Virus record (IMG/VR): IMGVR_UViG_3300044712_001062
Location: 62,001 to 126,000 of that record
DNA length: 64,000 nucleotides
Direction: 5' to 3' (one strand)
Origin: a virus
A program made the position numbers and the translations under genes. How positions within the stretch are numbered: position 1 is the first letter of the stretch; each line of letters opens with the position of its first letter. Of this stretch, positions 7,914 through 15,107 are shown in pieces. Below the pieces are notes generated by a model. It ran no database searches, had not been told where the DNA came from, and saw only the letters and a list, made by a program, of their open reading frames with translations.

Positions 7914-8399
7914 TTAGGTGAAATCAATTGCTGCGAAATCATCATAGAGTTCAACTGCTTTGTTTGTCCAATAAATGAACCATTTAAGACGATCTACCAT
8001 TCCATCGATGTTTGTTTGATCTTTGGATAATTCTGGGAACATTTCTATGATCTGATCTCTGGTGATGGTATTTAATTTGTTAATTTCATTTATTAGTGGT
8101 TTTATCAGTGCGATATCTCTTTCATTTGAATTTGGATAATTTCTCATTGCATGATAAATGTCAATTCCTATGAGGCGTTCGAAGAATATCCAGAAATGAG
8201 TAGAACCACTCCGATATGATTCTTTTGGCCATAGAGTTACTGCAGGATCGCAAATGTCTATTTCAGAATTTGGACATTGGGTTACATAGATGAATTGATA
8301 TTCTTCTACAATGGGGCTTTCATTGGTTGTTAGAATTTCATTGATAATTGTTTGTGGATCTGGGAATGTTAGTTTTCCAATTGTTACGTCAAGAGTCAT
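7914..8399 (-). CDS. Hypothetical protein
   Basis: An upstream ATG at 8414 is in frame, but it overlaps the CATGGAGAACTACAAC element that corresponds to the CTTGGAGAA Shine-Dalgarno of neighbouring genes, so the ATG at 8397-8399 (MTLDVTIGKLTFPDP, 161 aa) is preferred. The protein is mixed alpha/beta with one HFWIFFERLIG segment and few basic residues. It precedes the three small paralogues. No family recognised. Confidence 0.55.
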   Translation of the reverse strand: MTLDVTIGKLTFPDPQTIINEILTTNESPIVEEYQFIYVTQCPNSEIDICDPAVTLWPKESYRSGSTHFWIFFERLIGIDIYHAMRNYPNSNERDIALIKPLINEINKLNTITRDQIIEMFPELSKDQTNIDGMVDRLKWFIYWTNKAVELYDDFAAIDFT

Positions 8400-8450
8400 G
8401 TTGTAGTTCTCCATGTGGATAGTGAGGTTTGTAGATAATCAAGGGTCAGT

Positions 8451-9380
8451 TCAATAATCGAGTTCCATGGCGATTTTGATACCTTCGGCAGTTAAAATTC
8501 TGCCTCGTGAGGTTTTTTCGATATAACCGTTTGACATTAGGATTGGTTCGTGCATTGTTTTGATTACTTGTTCATCTTCTCCGATTTGATTGGCGATGTT
8601 TGAAAGTCCGACTGGTGAGGCATTGAAGATGTAGAACATAGCGTGAAGCATTGCTCTATCAGTTTTATCAAGGCCATTTTCATCGATTCCTGTAAGTGCG
8701 AGTGCTGTAAGGACGACTTGGGAATCTACGAAGGTTATTTGATTTGATATTATGTGATCGCGGATTCTTCTGATGAACTGGAGAGCGTTACGGGGGACTG
8801 ACCTACTGGCTTTAGCGATTGTTGAAATGGCATCATGGCTATATGAAATGTTTTCAGCATCCATGTTCATTGAGATGATTTGATGGAGTTCATCGATTGT
8901 GTAGGATGAGAGTCTGATTTGAATGGGGAAACGGTTGTATAGTGGTGTTGGAATCATTGCAAGTTCAGTTGTTGCTGCGATGATGGTGATTTTTTTACCT
9001 GGAATCCTTACCATACGATCTGGATAGCGGATGCTCACCAATCCACTTTCGAGATATTCATAAAGGCTTTCAGAAGTAGTGCTATCGAGGCTGTGCAGTT
9101 CATCTAAGAATAGTATATCATTGTCCTTCATTTTGAGGATTTTAGTGTTGAGGATTTGAGGAGAGTTTTTTATTGTGGAGCACATGAGTTTTTCAACGTG
9201 GACATTCATTTCTTTGCCAATAAGCATGGCCAATTCTGATTTTCCACAGCCTGAACATCCTGCGATGAATACATGATCGAGGGGTTCATTGCGTAGTTTA
9301 GATGCATTTATAGATTCTTTTAGGAGAGCCTTGGTGTTGTCGTTGCCGATATAGTCATTGAATGATTTAATTTCTTTCAT
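8451..9380 (-). CDS. ruvB: RuvB-type Holliday junction branch migration ATPase
   Basis: This 309-aa AAA+ protein has the RuvB layout: N-terminal YIGNDNTKALLKESINASKL and LDHVFIAG; Walker A GCSGCGKS (41-48); Walker B ILFLDEL (89-95); sensor AATT (135-138); PLYNR with the arginine finger at about 150; and a C-terminal winged helix with ASPVGLSNIANQIGEDEQVI and NGYIEKTSRGRILTAEG. RuvB drives branch migration of Holliday junctions using ATP. Cellular RuvB is a bacterial family and works with RuvA and RuvC, neither of which is visible here. It may act alone in replication or recombination of viral DNA, or with an unrecognised partner among the small neighbours. Confidence 0.88.
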   Translation of the reverse strand: MKEIKSFNDYIGNDNTKALLKESINASKLRNEPLDHVFIAGCSGCGKSELAMLIGKEMNVHVEKLMCSTIKNSPQILNTKILKMKDNDILFLDELHSLDSTTSESLYEYLESGLVSIRYPDRMVRIPGKKITIIAATTELAMIPTPLYNRFPIQIRLSSYTIDELHQIISMNMDAENISYSHDAISTIAKASRSVPRNALQFIRRIRDHIISNQITFVDSQVVLTALALTGIDENGLDKTDRAMLHAMFYIFNASPVGLSNIANQIGEDEQVIKTMHEPILMSNGYIEKTSRGRILTAEGIKIAMELDY

Positions 9381-9407
9381 GGTTGATTGTCCTTGGGTTT
9401 TTAAATT

Positions 9408-9665
9408 TTAGATTTCGTTGATTGTGTGATAGTTTGGTTGGCGAATTATCCAGCGTGCAAAGTCATTAGTGGGATTCTTGAGCCACATGATGTATGGTTT
9501 TTGTGTTTTTACGTTTTTAAATGATACTTCATATTCATTGCTTGTTGGATAGTAGTGAATGTAATTGAGATGATAATGGTTGATCATTCCTTGTATACAC
9601 ATTTGCATTTCATATGATGAAATTTTACTCCATTGATGGTCAGTGTTGATACTTTGAAATAACAT
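9408..9665 (-). CDS. Hypothetical protein
   Basis: The leader TTTAAAAACCAAAGGATCATCC precedes the ATG at 9663-9665, so the 85-aa product starting MLFQSINTDHQWSKISSYEM is preferred over the longer frame to 9740. It carries EYEVSFKNVKTQKPYIMWLK and is rich in aromatic and His residues, probably a small alpha/beta fold. It lies directly downstream of the next gene and upstream of ruvB in the same operon. No family recognised. Confidence 0.5.
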   Translation of the reverse strand: MLFQSINTDHQWSKISSYEMQMCIQGMINHYHLNYIHYYPTSNEYEVSFKNVKTQKPYIMWLKNPTNDFARWIIRQPNYHTINEI

Positions 9666-9711
9666 GATGGATGATCCTTTGGTTTTTAAATTTTTAAAAT
9701 TTGTTAATTTT

Positions 9712-9951
9712 TTAGATGATCTCAAGTTTATCATTATCAACTAATTTCCACATGAGACCTTTGCCGTCCATTAACAGGATGGTTTGAGTGGTCTGGTCTT
9801 TACATAGGTGAAGTTCTGGAGTGAACTGGAATGAATTTAGTTGGTTGATTAGTGCCTGGAGGATCAATTGAGAGACGTAGAGGTCTTTACTGGTGAACTT
9901 TCCAATATCGCAGATGATTGACATTTGTGTTTTAAATGTTGTGTTTTTCAT
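9712..9951 (-). CDS. Hypothetical protein
   Basis: The 79-aa product begins MKNTTFKTQMSIICDIGKFT and ends MWKLVDNDKLEII. An amphipathic helix (YVSQLILQALINQLNSFQ) is followed by two strand-like segments. The leader before the ATG is AT-rich (AAAAATTTAACATC) with no strong Shine-Dalgarno. No family recognised. Confidence 0.5.
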   Translation of the reverse strand: MKNTTFKTQMSIICDIGKFTSKDLYVSQLILQALINQLNSFQFTPELHLCKDQTTQTILLMDGKGLMWKLVDNDKLEII

Positions 9952-10006
9952 GATGTTAAATTTTTAGATCCATAGAGGATCTGAAAATTGTGTGGTGGTG
10001 GACGGC

Positions 10007-10150
10007 TCAACTCCAGTCTATGAGACCCATGCTCATGAGTTCTTCTTTTGATAATTTCATTTTTTGTTGGACTCGATGACATTTTAAGATTGAACATTTT
10101 GCTGGATCGCAGTGGTGGAGTGTGTTTGTGATGTATGTACAGGTTTTAAT
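10007..10150 (-). CDS. Cys-rich microprotein with probable ATT start
   Basis: A frame of 47 codons reads KTCTYITNTLHHCDPAKCSI then LKCHRVQQKMKLSKEELMSM, with four cysteines (C-x9-C-x4-C-x4-C) typical of a small metal-binding fold. It has no ATG, GTG or TTG at the right place, but AAGGTGATATC, a strong Shine-Dalgarno, sits just before an ATT codon at 10148-10150. The ATT is therefore the best start candidate; an ATC one codon earlier, or a sequencing error upstream, are alternatives. Zinc binding is inferred. Confidence 0.45.
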   Translation of the reverse strand: MKTCTYITNTLHHCDPAKCSILKCHRVQQKMKLSKEELMSMGLIDWS

Positions 10151-10191
10151 GATATCACCTTTGTTCCATAATATATTAGTTAAATGTATAT

Positions 10192-10623
10192 TTAGTTGTT
10201 TTCAATTGTATCATGATCATTGGTTGTTAGGTGGTCAAATGGAGGGGGGAAATCTACCAAATTGTTGTATAGATTGTGAATGAGGTCGATTGATGATCGA
10301 ATTACGTTGTTTTTCATATCAGTGTAATAGCCACTGGAGTTGATGAATTCATCAAGGGATTTATAGAGGCAGGATGTTATACAATCGTGGGTTAAATGGA
10401 TGTTCATGCCATTGTCATCGAGATAGCCAAGGATCATAATGGCATCGAAATAGTTCAACAATCCTGAATTGACATCCTGGATGATTTGAGTATTGAAATC
10501 TGTGTTATCAGGATCATATAGGGTATCTTCAAGTGGTGTATAACATGGTTCGAAATAGAGTTCAGTGTAGTAATGTTCATTGAGCCATTCTCGGTTTAGT
10601 GGTGAGGTGGTTAGTGTTATCAT
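10192..10623 (-). CDS. Acidic hypothetical protein
   Basis: This 143-aa, strongly acidic protein contains TELYFEPCYTPLEDTLYDPD, ILGYLDDNGMNIHLTHDCIT and a C-terminal DFPPPFDHL. Predicted secondary structure is largely helical. The TTCTAAAACCAAGGAACCCATC leader precedes the ATG. Function unknown; charge would allow DNA mimicry, but nothing specific supports this. Confidence 0.55.
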   Translation of the reverse strand: MITLTTSPLNREWLNEHYYTELYFEPCYTPLEDTLYDPDNTDFNTQIIQDVNSGLLNYFDAIMILGYLDDNGMNIHLTHDCITSCLYKSLDEFINSSGYYTDMKNNVIRSSIDLIHNLYNNLVDFPPPFDHLTTNDHDTIENN

Positions 10624-10654
10624 GATGGGTTCCTTGGTTTTAGAATTTTAAATA

Positions 10655-10696
10655 ATGTGATGATCGATTTTGTGATGATCGAATTGGTGATGATCT
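10655..10696. repeat. Three 15-bp direct repeats (GTGATGATC)
   Basis: GTGATGATCGATTTT, GTGATGATCGAATTG and GTGATGATCTACTAA follow one another with a 15-bp period in the gap before the 10192-10623 gene. Related repeats occur at 15692-15727, 17864-17910 and near 18470, so this may be an operator or an RNA-level signal recognised by a viral regulator. Confidence 0.5.
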
Positions 10697-10697
10697 A

Positions 10698-10874
10698 CTA
10701 ATTCCAACTTTCAATTACTTTATTATGATTATCATATTCTACAAGTTTATCATACCATTCGTTATTACATTGTAGAAAATCAGTCCCTTCATTGTTTATG
10801 ATTTTGATGGCTTCTTGATCATTTTCAGCCTCAAATTCATATTCCATGGTTGTAATAAATGTGTATTTTTTCAT
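10698..10874 (-). CDS. Small alpha/beta protein
   Basis: CTTGGAGAACACCACC precedes the ATG at 10872-10874, so the product is MKKYTFITTMEYEFEAENDQ... (58 aa). The pattern of an N-terminal strand followed by EAENDQEAIKIINNEG recurs in the proteins at 12088-12246 (LIDASNSNDAWEKLNEF) and 12263-12481 (IKANSSETLAKFIKEAN), suggesting a small related set. Similar short proteins are common in phage early regions; their function is not known. Confidence 0.5.
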   Translation of the reverse strand: MKKYTFITTMEYEFEAENDQEAIKIINNEGTDFLQCNNEWYDKLVEYDNHNKVIESWN

Positions 10875-10892
10875 GGTGGTGTTCTCCAAGTT

Positions 10893-11063
10893 TTAAAATT
10901 CTGTAAATTTGTTTAGTTCTTTGTTATAGAGCAATTTTGATTCTACATAATCACAATCTTCTAAAAGTTCTGATATCTGTTGTTTAGTTCTGTTTGATAA
11001 TTTGAAATTGGTTGTTAGATGGCTTACTCCTTTTCTAATTTCATTAATTTGATCTATGTTCAT
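10893..11063 (-). CDS. Small helical protein, paralogue family 2
   Basis: The 56-aa product begins MNIDQINEIRKGVSHLTTNF and is predicted to be two helices. It resembles the proteins at 11095-11253 and 14015-14194 in length and in the N-terminal helix / short turn / C-terminal helix pattern. The leader TTCTAAAAGGATTTC supplies the ribosome-binding site. Function unknown. Confidence 0.45.
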   Translation of the reverse strand: MNIDQINEIRKGVSHLTTNFKLSNRTKQQISELLEDCDYVESKLLYNKELNKFTEF

Positions 11064-11094
11064 GATAAGAAATCCTTTTAGAATTTTAATGGAG

Positions 11095-11253
11095 TTATTT
11101 TTGGTAAAGTTTTTTGATTATTTGATCAATCATTTCAATGTCATTTGGTGTGTTATGAGATGATTGGCTCATCCGCTTAAGCATTAGTGTGCTGAATAAG
11201 AATGAGGTTTCATCATCTGTGAAATGTAATCCTTGGGCCTTCTCATTGGACAT
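11095..11253 (-). CDS. Small helical protein, paralogue family 2
   Basis: The frame is open to 11352, but CCAGGAGATCGCAA lies before the ATG at 11251-11253, giving MSNEKAQGLHFTDDETSFLF and STLMLKRMSQSSHNT (52 aa). It overlaps the end of the upstream gene by 11 bp, indicating translational coupling. The T-D-D-E-x-x-x-L start is similar to LNNDDLELI in the 14015-14194 protein. Confidence 0.5.
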   Translation of the reverse strand: MSNEKAQGLHFTDDETSFLFSTLMLKRMSQSSHNTPNDIEMIDQIIKKLYQK

Positions 11254-11488
11254 TTGCGATCTCCTGGAACATGATGTGATTGTCGTGGATTTTGAAAGTT
11301 TTGGGGTAGAGTTGTACGAGGGTGAGTGGTTCAAGGTGGATTTTTGAAGCATAGGATAACTTCATTTTGTGAGTTTTGGATTTTGCGAGTTTGACTTTGA
11401 GTTTTATGGCTTTGTCGTAAGGGGTTTCACTGGCTGCGATTAGTTGTTTTTTCAATTGGCGCTTGAGGGATGGGGTTAGTTCAGTCAT
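11243..11488 (-). CDS. Lys-rich basic protein
   Basis: The 81-aa protein MTELTPSLKRQLKKQLIAAS... is very basic in its first 50 residues (KLKVKLAKSKTHKMKLSYAS) and hydrophobic later (LTLVQLYPKTFKI). A perfect leader (TTTTAAAACTTGGAGAACC) precedes the ATG. The charge pattern fits DNA or RNA binding, by inference. Confidence 0.5.
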   Translation of the reverse strand: MTELTPSLKRQLKKQLIAASETPYDKAIKLKVKLAKSKTHKMKLSYASKIHLEPLTLVQLYPKTFKIHDNHIMFQEIANVQ

Positions 11489-11520
11489 TATGGTTCTCCA
11501 AGTTTTAAAAATTTTAATTG

Positions 11521-12054
11521 TTAAGATTTTTTAATTGGTTTAAAGAATTTTTTGAGGTGGTCAATTACTGGTTCGGGTATGACTCTAATTAACCATTCAT
11601 TGCCAAATGGTATGTTTCCTTCGTTGTAGAGTTCTGGGTGATTAATTTTGAGCCATTTAGCATTGTCAGGTGTCCAACATGGTTCAAGGTTGGCTGATTG
11701 GAGGGCATGATACTGTTTTTGAGTGATACAACGGGATGCCAGGTGATAATTATTCCAGATTGCGAGGATTTCAATGAGGTCGCTTCGATTTTTGGGATTG
11801 TCGATTTCATTCAGATAGGTTGATTTGATGGTATCTTGGATTTGGCCAACCGATTCAGGTTGTCTGTGGAATTTTTCGTAGATTTCTCCAGTTAGGGAAA
11901 TTTCGGTGTAGTCAGGAGTTGGTGATTGATCAATCCACGAACGCCGAGTTTCCCAATGACATTGGTTAATTTCGAGGTCGATTACGATACGAGTTCCATT
12001 GGTTGTTTTGAAGGTTCGTGTAAAAGTTTGTGTGTTTAGAATGTCTGCGGGCAT
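11521..12054 (-). CDS. Hypothetical protein
   Basis: The AAACTTGGAGAACATC leader selects the ATG at 12052-12054, so the 177-aa product begins MPADILNTQTFTRTFKTTNG. It has a beta-rich N-terminal half (GTRIVIDLEINQCHWETRRS, then DYTEISLTGEIYEKF) and a helical C-terminal half. One of the longer genes of the early block; no family recognised. Confidence 0.55.
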   Translation of the reverse strand: MPADILNTQTFTRTFKTTNGTRIVIDLEINQCHWETRRSWIDQSPTPDYTEISLTGEIYEKFHRQPESVGQIQDTIKSTYLNEIDNPKNRSDLIEILAIWNNYHLASRCITQKQYHALQSANLEPCWTPDNAKWLKINHPELYNEGNIPFGNEWLIRVIPEPVIDHLKKFFKPIKKS

Positions 12055-12087
12055 GATGTTCTCCAAGTTTTAAAAATTTTTAAACGA

Positions 12088-12246
12088 TTAGTTTTTCTCA
12101 TTGGTCAGTGTTTTACAGTAGATGTGAAATAACTCATCTTTTGGGAATTTTGATTCGGTGAATTCGTTTAGTTTTTCCCAAGCATCATTAGAGTTAGATG
12201 CATCGATGAGGATAGTTCCTTCGATGTTAAACATGTAGGTTGTCAT
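12088..12246 (-). CDS. Small alpha/beta protein
   Basis: The 52-aa product MTTYMFNIEGTILIDASNSN... continues DAWEKLNEFTESKFPKDEL. It follows the leader TTTTAAAACTTGGAGATTTTAA. The strand-then-helix pattern with Ala before the helix relates it to the proteins at 10698-10874 and 12263-12481. Too short for confident assignment. Confidence 0.5.
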   Translation of the reverse strand: MTTYMFNIEGTILIDASNSNDAWEKLNEFTESKFPKDELFHIYCKTLTNEKN

Positions 12247-12262
12247 TTAAAATCTCCAAGTT

Positions 12263-12481
12263 TTAAAAATTTATGGAATCGAAATTGATAGTAATTTCAA
12301 ATTTTTCGCCAATAGGATTGTTTTCTTCATCTGTGATTGTAATAAATACTTGTGTATTAGTCACAGTCATTGATTCATTGTTAAGTTTTTGATTTGCTTC
12401 TTTAATGAATTTCGCAAGTGTTTCGCTGCTATTGGCTTTAATTGTAGTTTTTTTAATAATTTCAATTTCAAAATAATCCAT
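12263..12481 (-). CDS. Small alpha/beta protein
   Basis: An AAAGGAGT Shine-Dalgarno immediately precedes ATGATAATG; spacing favours the second ATG (12479-12481), giving a 72-aa product MDYFEIEIIKKTTIKANSSE.... It alternates strands and one helix (TLAKFIKEANQKL). The final ITDEENNPIGEKFEI resembles a beta-hairpin. Probably a distant relative of the 10698 and 12088 proteins. Confidence 0.5.
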   Translation of the reverse strand: MDYFEIEIIKKTTIKANSSETLAKFIKEANQKLNNESMTVTNTQVFITITDEENNPIGEKFEITINFDSINF

Positions 12482-12507
12482 TATCATACTCCTTTGTTTT
12501 AAAAATT

Positions 12508-12768
12508 TTAATTGTTAGTTCCCCACATCTTGAGGCCTTTGTAGGTTTCAATAAAGTGGTAATCGTTGTTCAGATACTGCTCAAAGGTTTTGAACATTTT
12601 AGTTTGAACCTGCTTTGCAGTGATTTTATAGATTTGGACTTCTTTGTTGTCGTTTATGTATTCAACGATTGTAGAAGTTCCTTGCTTGAATACTCGTGCT
12701 TCAGTGAGGTCAAGTCCAAATTCTTCGAGGGGTGTTTTGTTTTCAAATTCAAACCACATTGTTGTCAT
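12508..12768 (-). CDS. Hypothetical protein
   Basis: This 86-aa protein (MTTMWFEFENKTPLEEFGLD...) is mixed alpha/beta with AKQVQTKMFKTFEQYLNND as a central helix. A TATA box (CCTTTATAAC, 12791-12800 minus strand) lies about 25 bp upstream, so it heads its own transcript, unlike neighbours that rely on the shared leader. An ATG three codons in is an alternative start. Confidence 0.55.
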   Translation of the reverse strand: MTTMWFEFENKTPLEEFGLDLTEARVFKQGTSTIVEYINDNKEVQIYKITAKQVQTKMFKTFEQYLNNDYHFIETYKGLKMWGTNN

Positions 12769-12789
12769 GAATTAATGTTGGTTGTTTAT

Positions 12790-12800
12790 GGTTATAAAGG
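12790..12800 (-). promoter_or_regulatory. TATA promoter for the 12508-12768 gene
   Basis: The minus-strand CCTTTATAACC lies 23-32 bp before the ATG, the expected distance for a leaderless or short-leader archaeal transcript. Downstream genes on the minus strand probably share it. Confidence 0.45.
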
Positions 12801-12846
12801 TTTGGTGTGAGGTTGCTCCAAAGTGAAAAAATAAGGAGATTTTACT

Positions 12847-13044
12847 TTATTCTGGGGGATCAAATGATGATTTCATCAATCTATTAGCGTAAGCGCGAAG
12901 ACTGATGGCGTTGTCGATTTTGAGTTTGAAAGATTCTGGCTGATCGAAATCGCCATGAACGTCAATTTGACCACCTGTGCTTGGGGTGCCCAGGCGAATG
13001 ACATCTGGGATTTTCTCAGGTTTTGAGATGTGTAGGTTAAACAT
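12847..13044 (-). CDS. Hypothetical protein
   Basis: This 65-aa protein, MFNLHISKPEKIPDVIRLGT then PSTGGQIDVHGDFDQPES, contains many Pro and Gly residues before a C-terminal helix (LRAYANRLMKSSF). The upstream GTGAACTACC is only a weak ribosome-binding site. No family recognised. Confidence 0.45.
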   Translation of the reverse strand: MFNLHISKPEKIPDVIRLGTPSTGGQIDVHGDFDQPESFKLKIDNAISLRAYANRLMKSSFDPPE

Positions 13045-13076
13045 GGTAGTTCACGGGGGTTGTTTTCAAAATTTGA

Positions 13077-13454
13077 TTAATAGGCTATTTCCATTGCGTT
13101 TTTGAAAAGTTTAGAATGGTTGTTTCCTTCGGAATTCCAGGTGGAGTATCCACCATATGCTATGAGGGCTTCGACTTTCATTTCATTGGTGATTTCAGGC
13201 TCGTTTGTTAGACTGGAGTAATGTAAAGCGTTTTCAATTATTAGTTCATCGATTTCGCTTAAGGTTAGTTCATGGACTTCAATGAGGTATTTATTTGGGT
13301 GATTGTGGTCCATTGCATGATGGAGGTTTGTTAGGGAAATTACTTGATAGGTGTCATTGTCTGTGGTTTTGTACCATGAGCCATCCCATTCAGACCAATT
13401 GAGGTCGCCAGTGAGGAAGTTCCAAGATTTAGGTAAAGGTGGATTAGTGGTCAT
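13077..13454 (-). CDS. Hypothetical Trp-rich protein
   Basis: The 125-aa protein has an aromatic N-terminus (SWNFLTGDLNWSEWDGSWYK) and a helical acidic middle (HELTLSEIDELIIENALHYS). An AACCAAGGAACTTAAA leader precedes the ATG. The Trp-rich segment could be a small beta-sheet binding module. No family recognised. Confidence 0.55.
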   Translation of the reverse strand: MTTNPPLPKSWNFLTGDLNWSEWDGSWYKTTDNDTYQVISLTNLHHAMDHNHPNKYLIEVHELTLSEIDELIIENALHYSSLTNEPEITNEMKVEALIAYGGYSTWNSEGNNHSKLFKNAMEIAY

Positions 13455-13469
13455 TTTAAGTTCCTTGGT

Positions 13470-13979
13470 TTATGATAAATCTTCAATGCCTAATATGTTA
13501 TTGAATCTTTTAATGACATCAACATTACAATGATATACAATAATAGGAATTACTTTCTTATTTTCCATAATAAGTGCTTGTTTGGCTTTGTTGGTGTCTT
13601 TACTGAATTGTACTTCGATGAACTTATGAAGTTTATCAGAGTAATAGAGTTTCATATAACACCAATACCGTTCAGAGTCATTGTAATGTTCGGCAATCAA
13701 TTCAATTGTTGATATGTCAATAATTTTATTTGTGTGCTTACAAGTATGTTCACAAATAGTTGTATAAAGAGGGCAAATTTCTGATTCTGTTTTCATTTTC
13801 GCTTCTATTTTTGGTTCTGGTTCTATTTCAATTGTCATTGGTTTTTCCTTGGGTTCAAATCTTTCAAAAAATGCTACTATTTCTTTCCATTGAACCCACG
13901 TCATTACATGATAAGTCCCGTCATCATAATCGAACCTTACCATAGGTTGTTCATTTGAGTAATACGTTGATGGTTGCAT
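13470..13979 (-). CDS. Hypothetical protein
   Basis: The 169-aa product begins MQPSTYYSNEQPMVRFDYDD after the leader TTTTAAAACTTGGAGAAATA. A linker rich in Glu and Lys (EPKEKPMTIEIEPEPKIEAK) joins an N-terminal YHVMTWVQWKEIVAFFERF segment to a C-terminal domain with CPLYTTICEHTCKH, a possible metal site. The C-terminal part may be an alpha/beta fold (KVIPIIVYHCNVDVIKRF). No family recognised. Confidence 0.55.
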   Translation of the reverse strand: MQPSTYYSNEQPMVRFDYDDGTYHVMTWVQWKEIVAFFERFEPKEKPMTIEIEPEPKIEAKMKTESEICPLYTTICEHTCKHTNKIIDISTIELIAEHYNDSERYWCYMKLYYSDKLHKFIEVQFSKDTNKAKQALIMENKKVIPIIVYHCNVDVIKRFNNILGIEDLS

Positions 13980-14014
13980 GTTTTATTTCTCCAAGTTTTA
14001 AAATTTTTAATTGT

Positions 14015-14194
14015 TTAATATCTTGTAAAGCCATTTTCGAATTTGGATTTTAAATTGGGATATGCATTTATTAATTTGTCATATGTTTTTTGTATGTCAT
14101 GCTTGGTAGGATTATGTTCACTTCTGGTCATTTGGAAATGCTTTAGACTTGAAATAATAAGTTCCAAGTCATCATTGTTTAATTCAATAGACAT
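14015..14194 (-). CDS. Small helical protein, paralogue family 2
   Basis: The 59-aa product begins MSIELNNDDLELIISSLKHF and ends KFENGFTRY. It follows TTTAAAAAACAAAGGATCAT. The pattern of an acidic N-cap (NNDD), a long helix (LELIISSLKHF), a turn with a conserved-looking HNPT, and a second helix parallels 10893-11063 and 11095-11253. Such two-helix proteins are common in phage early regions. Confidence 0.5.
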   Translation of the reverse strand: MSIELNNDDLELIISSLKHFQMTRSEHNPTKHDIQKTYDKLINAYPNLKSKFENGFTRY

Positions 14195-14243
14195 TTTATG
14201 ATCCTTTGTTTTTTAAATTTTAGAGTTAGTTCGATCATTTTGT

Positions 14244-14540
14244 TTAATAATTACTTATGATGTAATCGTGGAGGAGTGATCGGTAGGCTTCATTACATAG
14301 AGTGATAAAGGATGATTTGTCAATTTCACGATCTAACATTTTACTTTCGAGATGGCTGATGAAATTGTAATCGTCTATGATGTTGCAGAGATCGCTTGGG
14401 GTTTTAATGAAGTCGTTGTTTTCACAGTAGTAAAAGGCATTGTCGAATACTTCATCACTGTTTAGGTTTAGCCCTTCTTCATGGTAGAAAATGTTCAGAT
14501 GGGCGTGCAGTTGTTTTTGTAAGGTGTAAGTGTATGACAT
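14244..14540 (-). CDS. Hypothetical helical protein
   Basis: The ACCAAGGAGTACCTA leader selects the ATG at 14538-14540; the product is MSYTYTLQKQLHAHLNIFYH... (98 aa). It is acidic and helical, with SDEVFDNAFYYCENNDFIK and LCNEAYRSLLHDYIISNY. A second leader copy and a short reading segment upstream (14541-14631) suggest that another small gene once lay here. Confidence 0.5.
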   Translation of the reverse strand: MSYTYTLQKQLHAHLNIFYHEEGLNLNSDEVFDNAFYYCENNDFIKTPSDLCNIIDDYNFISHLESKMLDREIDKSSFITLCNEAYRSLLHDYIISNY

Positions 14541-14631
14541 TAGGTACTCCTTGGTTTTTAGAATTTTTAAATGGTTGATGATCAAATTGTTCATTGATCA
14601 ATACCTTGGGTTTTTTAAATTTTAAATGGGG
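14541..14631 (-). other. Double leader with apparent gene remnant
   Basis: Two copies of the early leader (TTTAAAAAACCCAAGG and TTCTAAAAACCAAGGAG, minus strand) flank a 30-bp segment with ATTGATCAATGAACAATTTG. The inner ATG is in frame with the downstream gene, adding about 18 codons. The likeliest reading is a deletion scar that brought two gene leaders together. Confidence 0.35.
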
Positions 14632-14823
14632 TTATTTTTCATTAATATCAATAGTCATTTTTTTTACTTTTTTCCAATTTGGTTTAACTTTGTAAGAATC
14701 ACATAAACATGCTGATGGTTCAAAATATTCACGATCATTAAAACATTCCATTAATGCAAAACACGGGACTTCAATAGAGTCACAATCATCACATCGAAAT
14801 AGATTATAGTTTACTTCATTCAT
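14632..14823 (-). CDS. Cys-rich zinc-binding protein
   Basis: The 63-aa protein contains FRCDDCDSIEVPCFALMECF and EPSACLCDSYKVKPNWK, giving two CxxC/CxC-type pairs plus additional cysteines. This suggests a zinc ribbon or knuckle. The Lys-rich tail (KPNWKKVKKM) would favour nucleic-acid contact. It is one of a cluster of three Cys-rich microproteins at the upstream end of the early block. Confidence 0.55.
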   Translation of the reverse strand: MNEVNYNLFRCDDCDSIEVPCFALMECFNDREYFEPSACLCDSYKVKPNWKKVKKMTIDINEK

Positions 14824-14861
14824 AATTACTCATTGGGTTTTAGAATCTTAAAGGAGTTGTT

Positions 14862-15107
14862 TTAGAACCATATAAAATTTATTACGTTTACAATTGTTAG
14901 GAATATCAATGCATAAATTAGGATGTTTTCTATTGTAAATAATAGAAATGTTATGATTGATCCATGCTTCCACATTTCAGGAGTAAATGATTCAGTAGTT
15001 ACATTTCTGTTTTTTACAGCACACATATATCCAAGTATGCATATAAATCCTAATATAGCAGCAATTGATAAATTTGTCCAGAAAAGTTTGTTAATAATTT
15101 CTATCAT
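14862..15107 (-). CDS. Small two-helix membrane protein
   Basis: The 81-aa protein has TM segments LSIAAILGFICILGYMCAV (about 13-31) and HGSIITFLLFTIENILIYAL IFLTIVNV (about 48-75, long enough for one bent or two short helices). A polar loop (KNRNVTTESFTPEMWK) joins them. Its ATG overlaps the stop of the upstream gene (CTATGA), so the pair is translationally coupled. Function unknown. Confidence 0.6.
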   Translation of the reverse strand: MIEIINKLFWTNLSIAAILGFICILGYMCAVKNRNVTTESFTPEMWKHGSIITFLLFTIENILIYALIFLTIVNVINFIWF

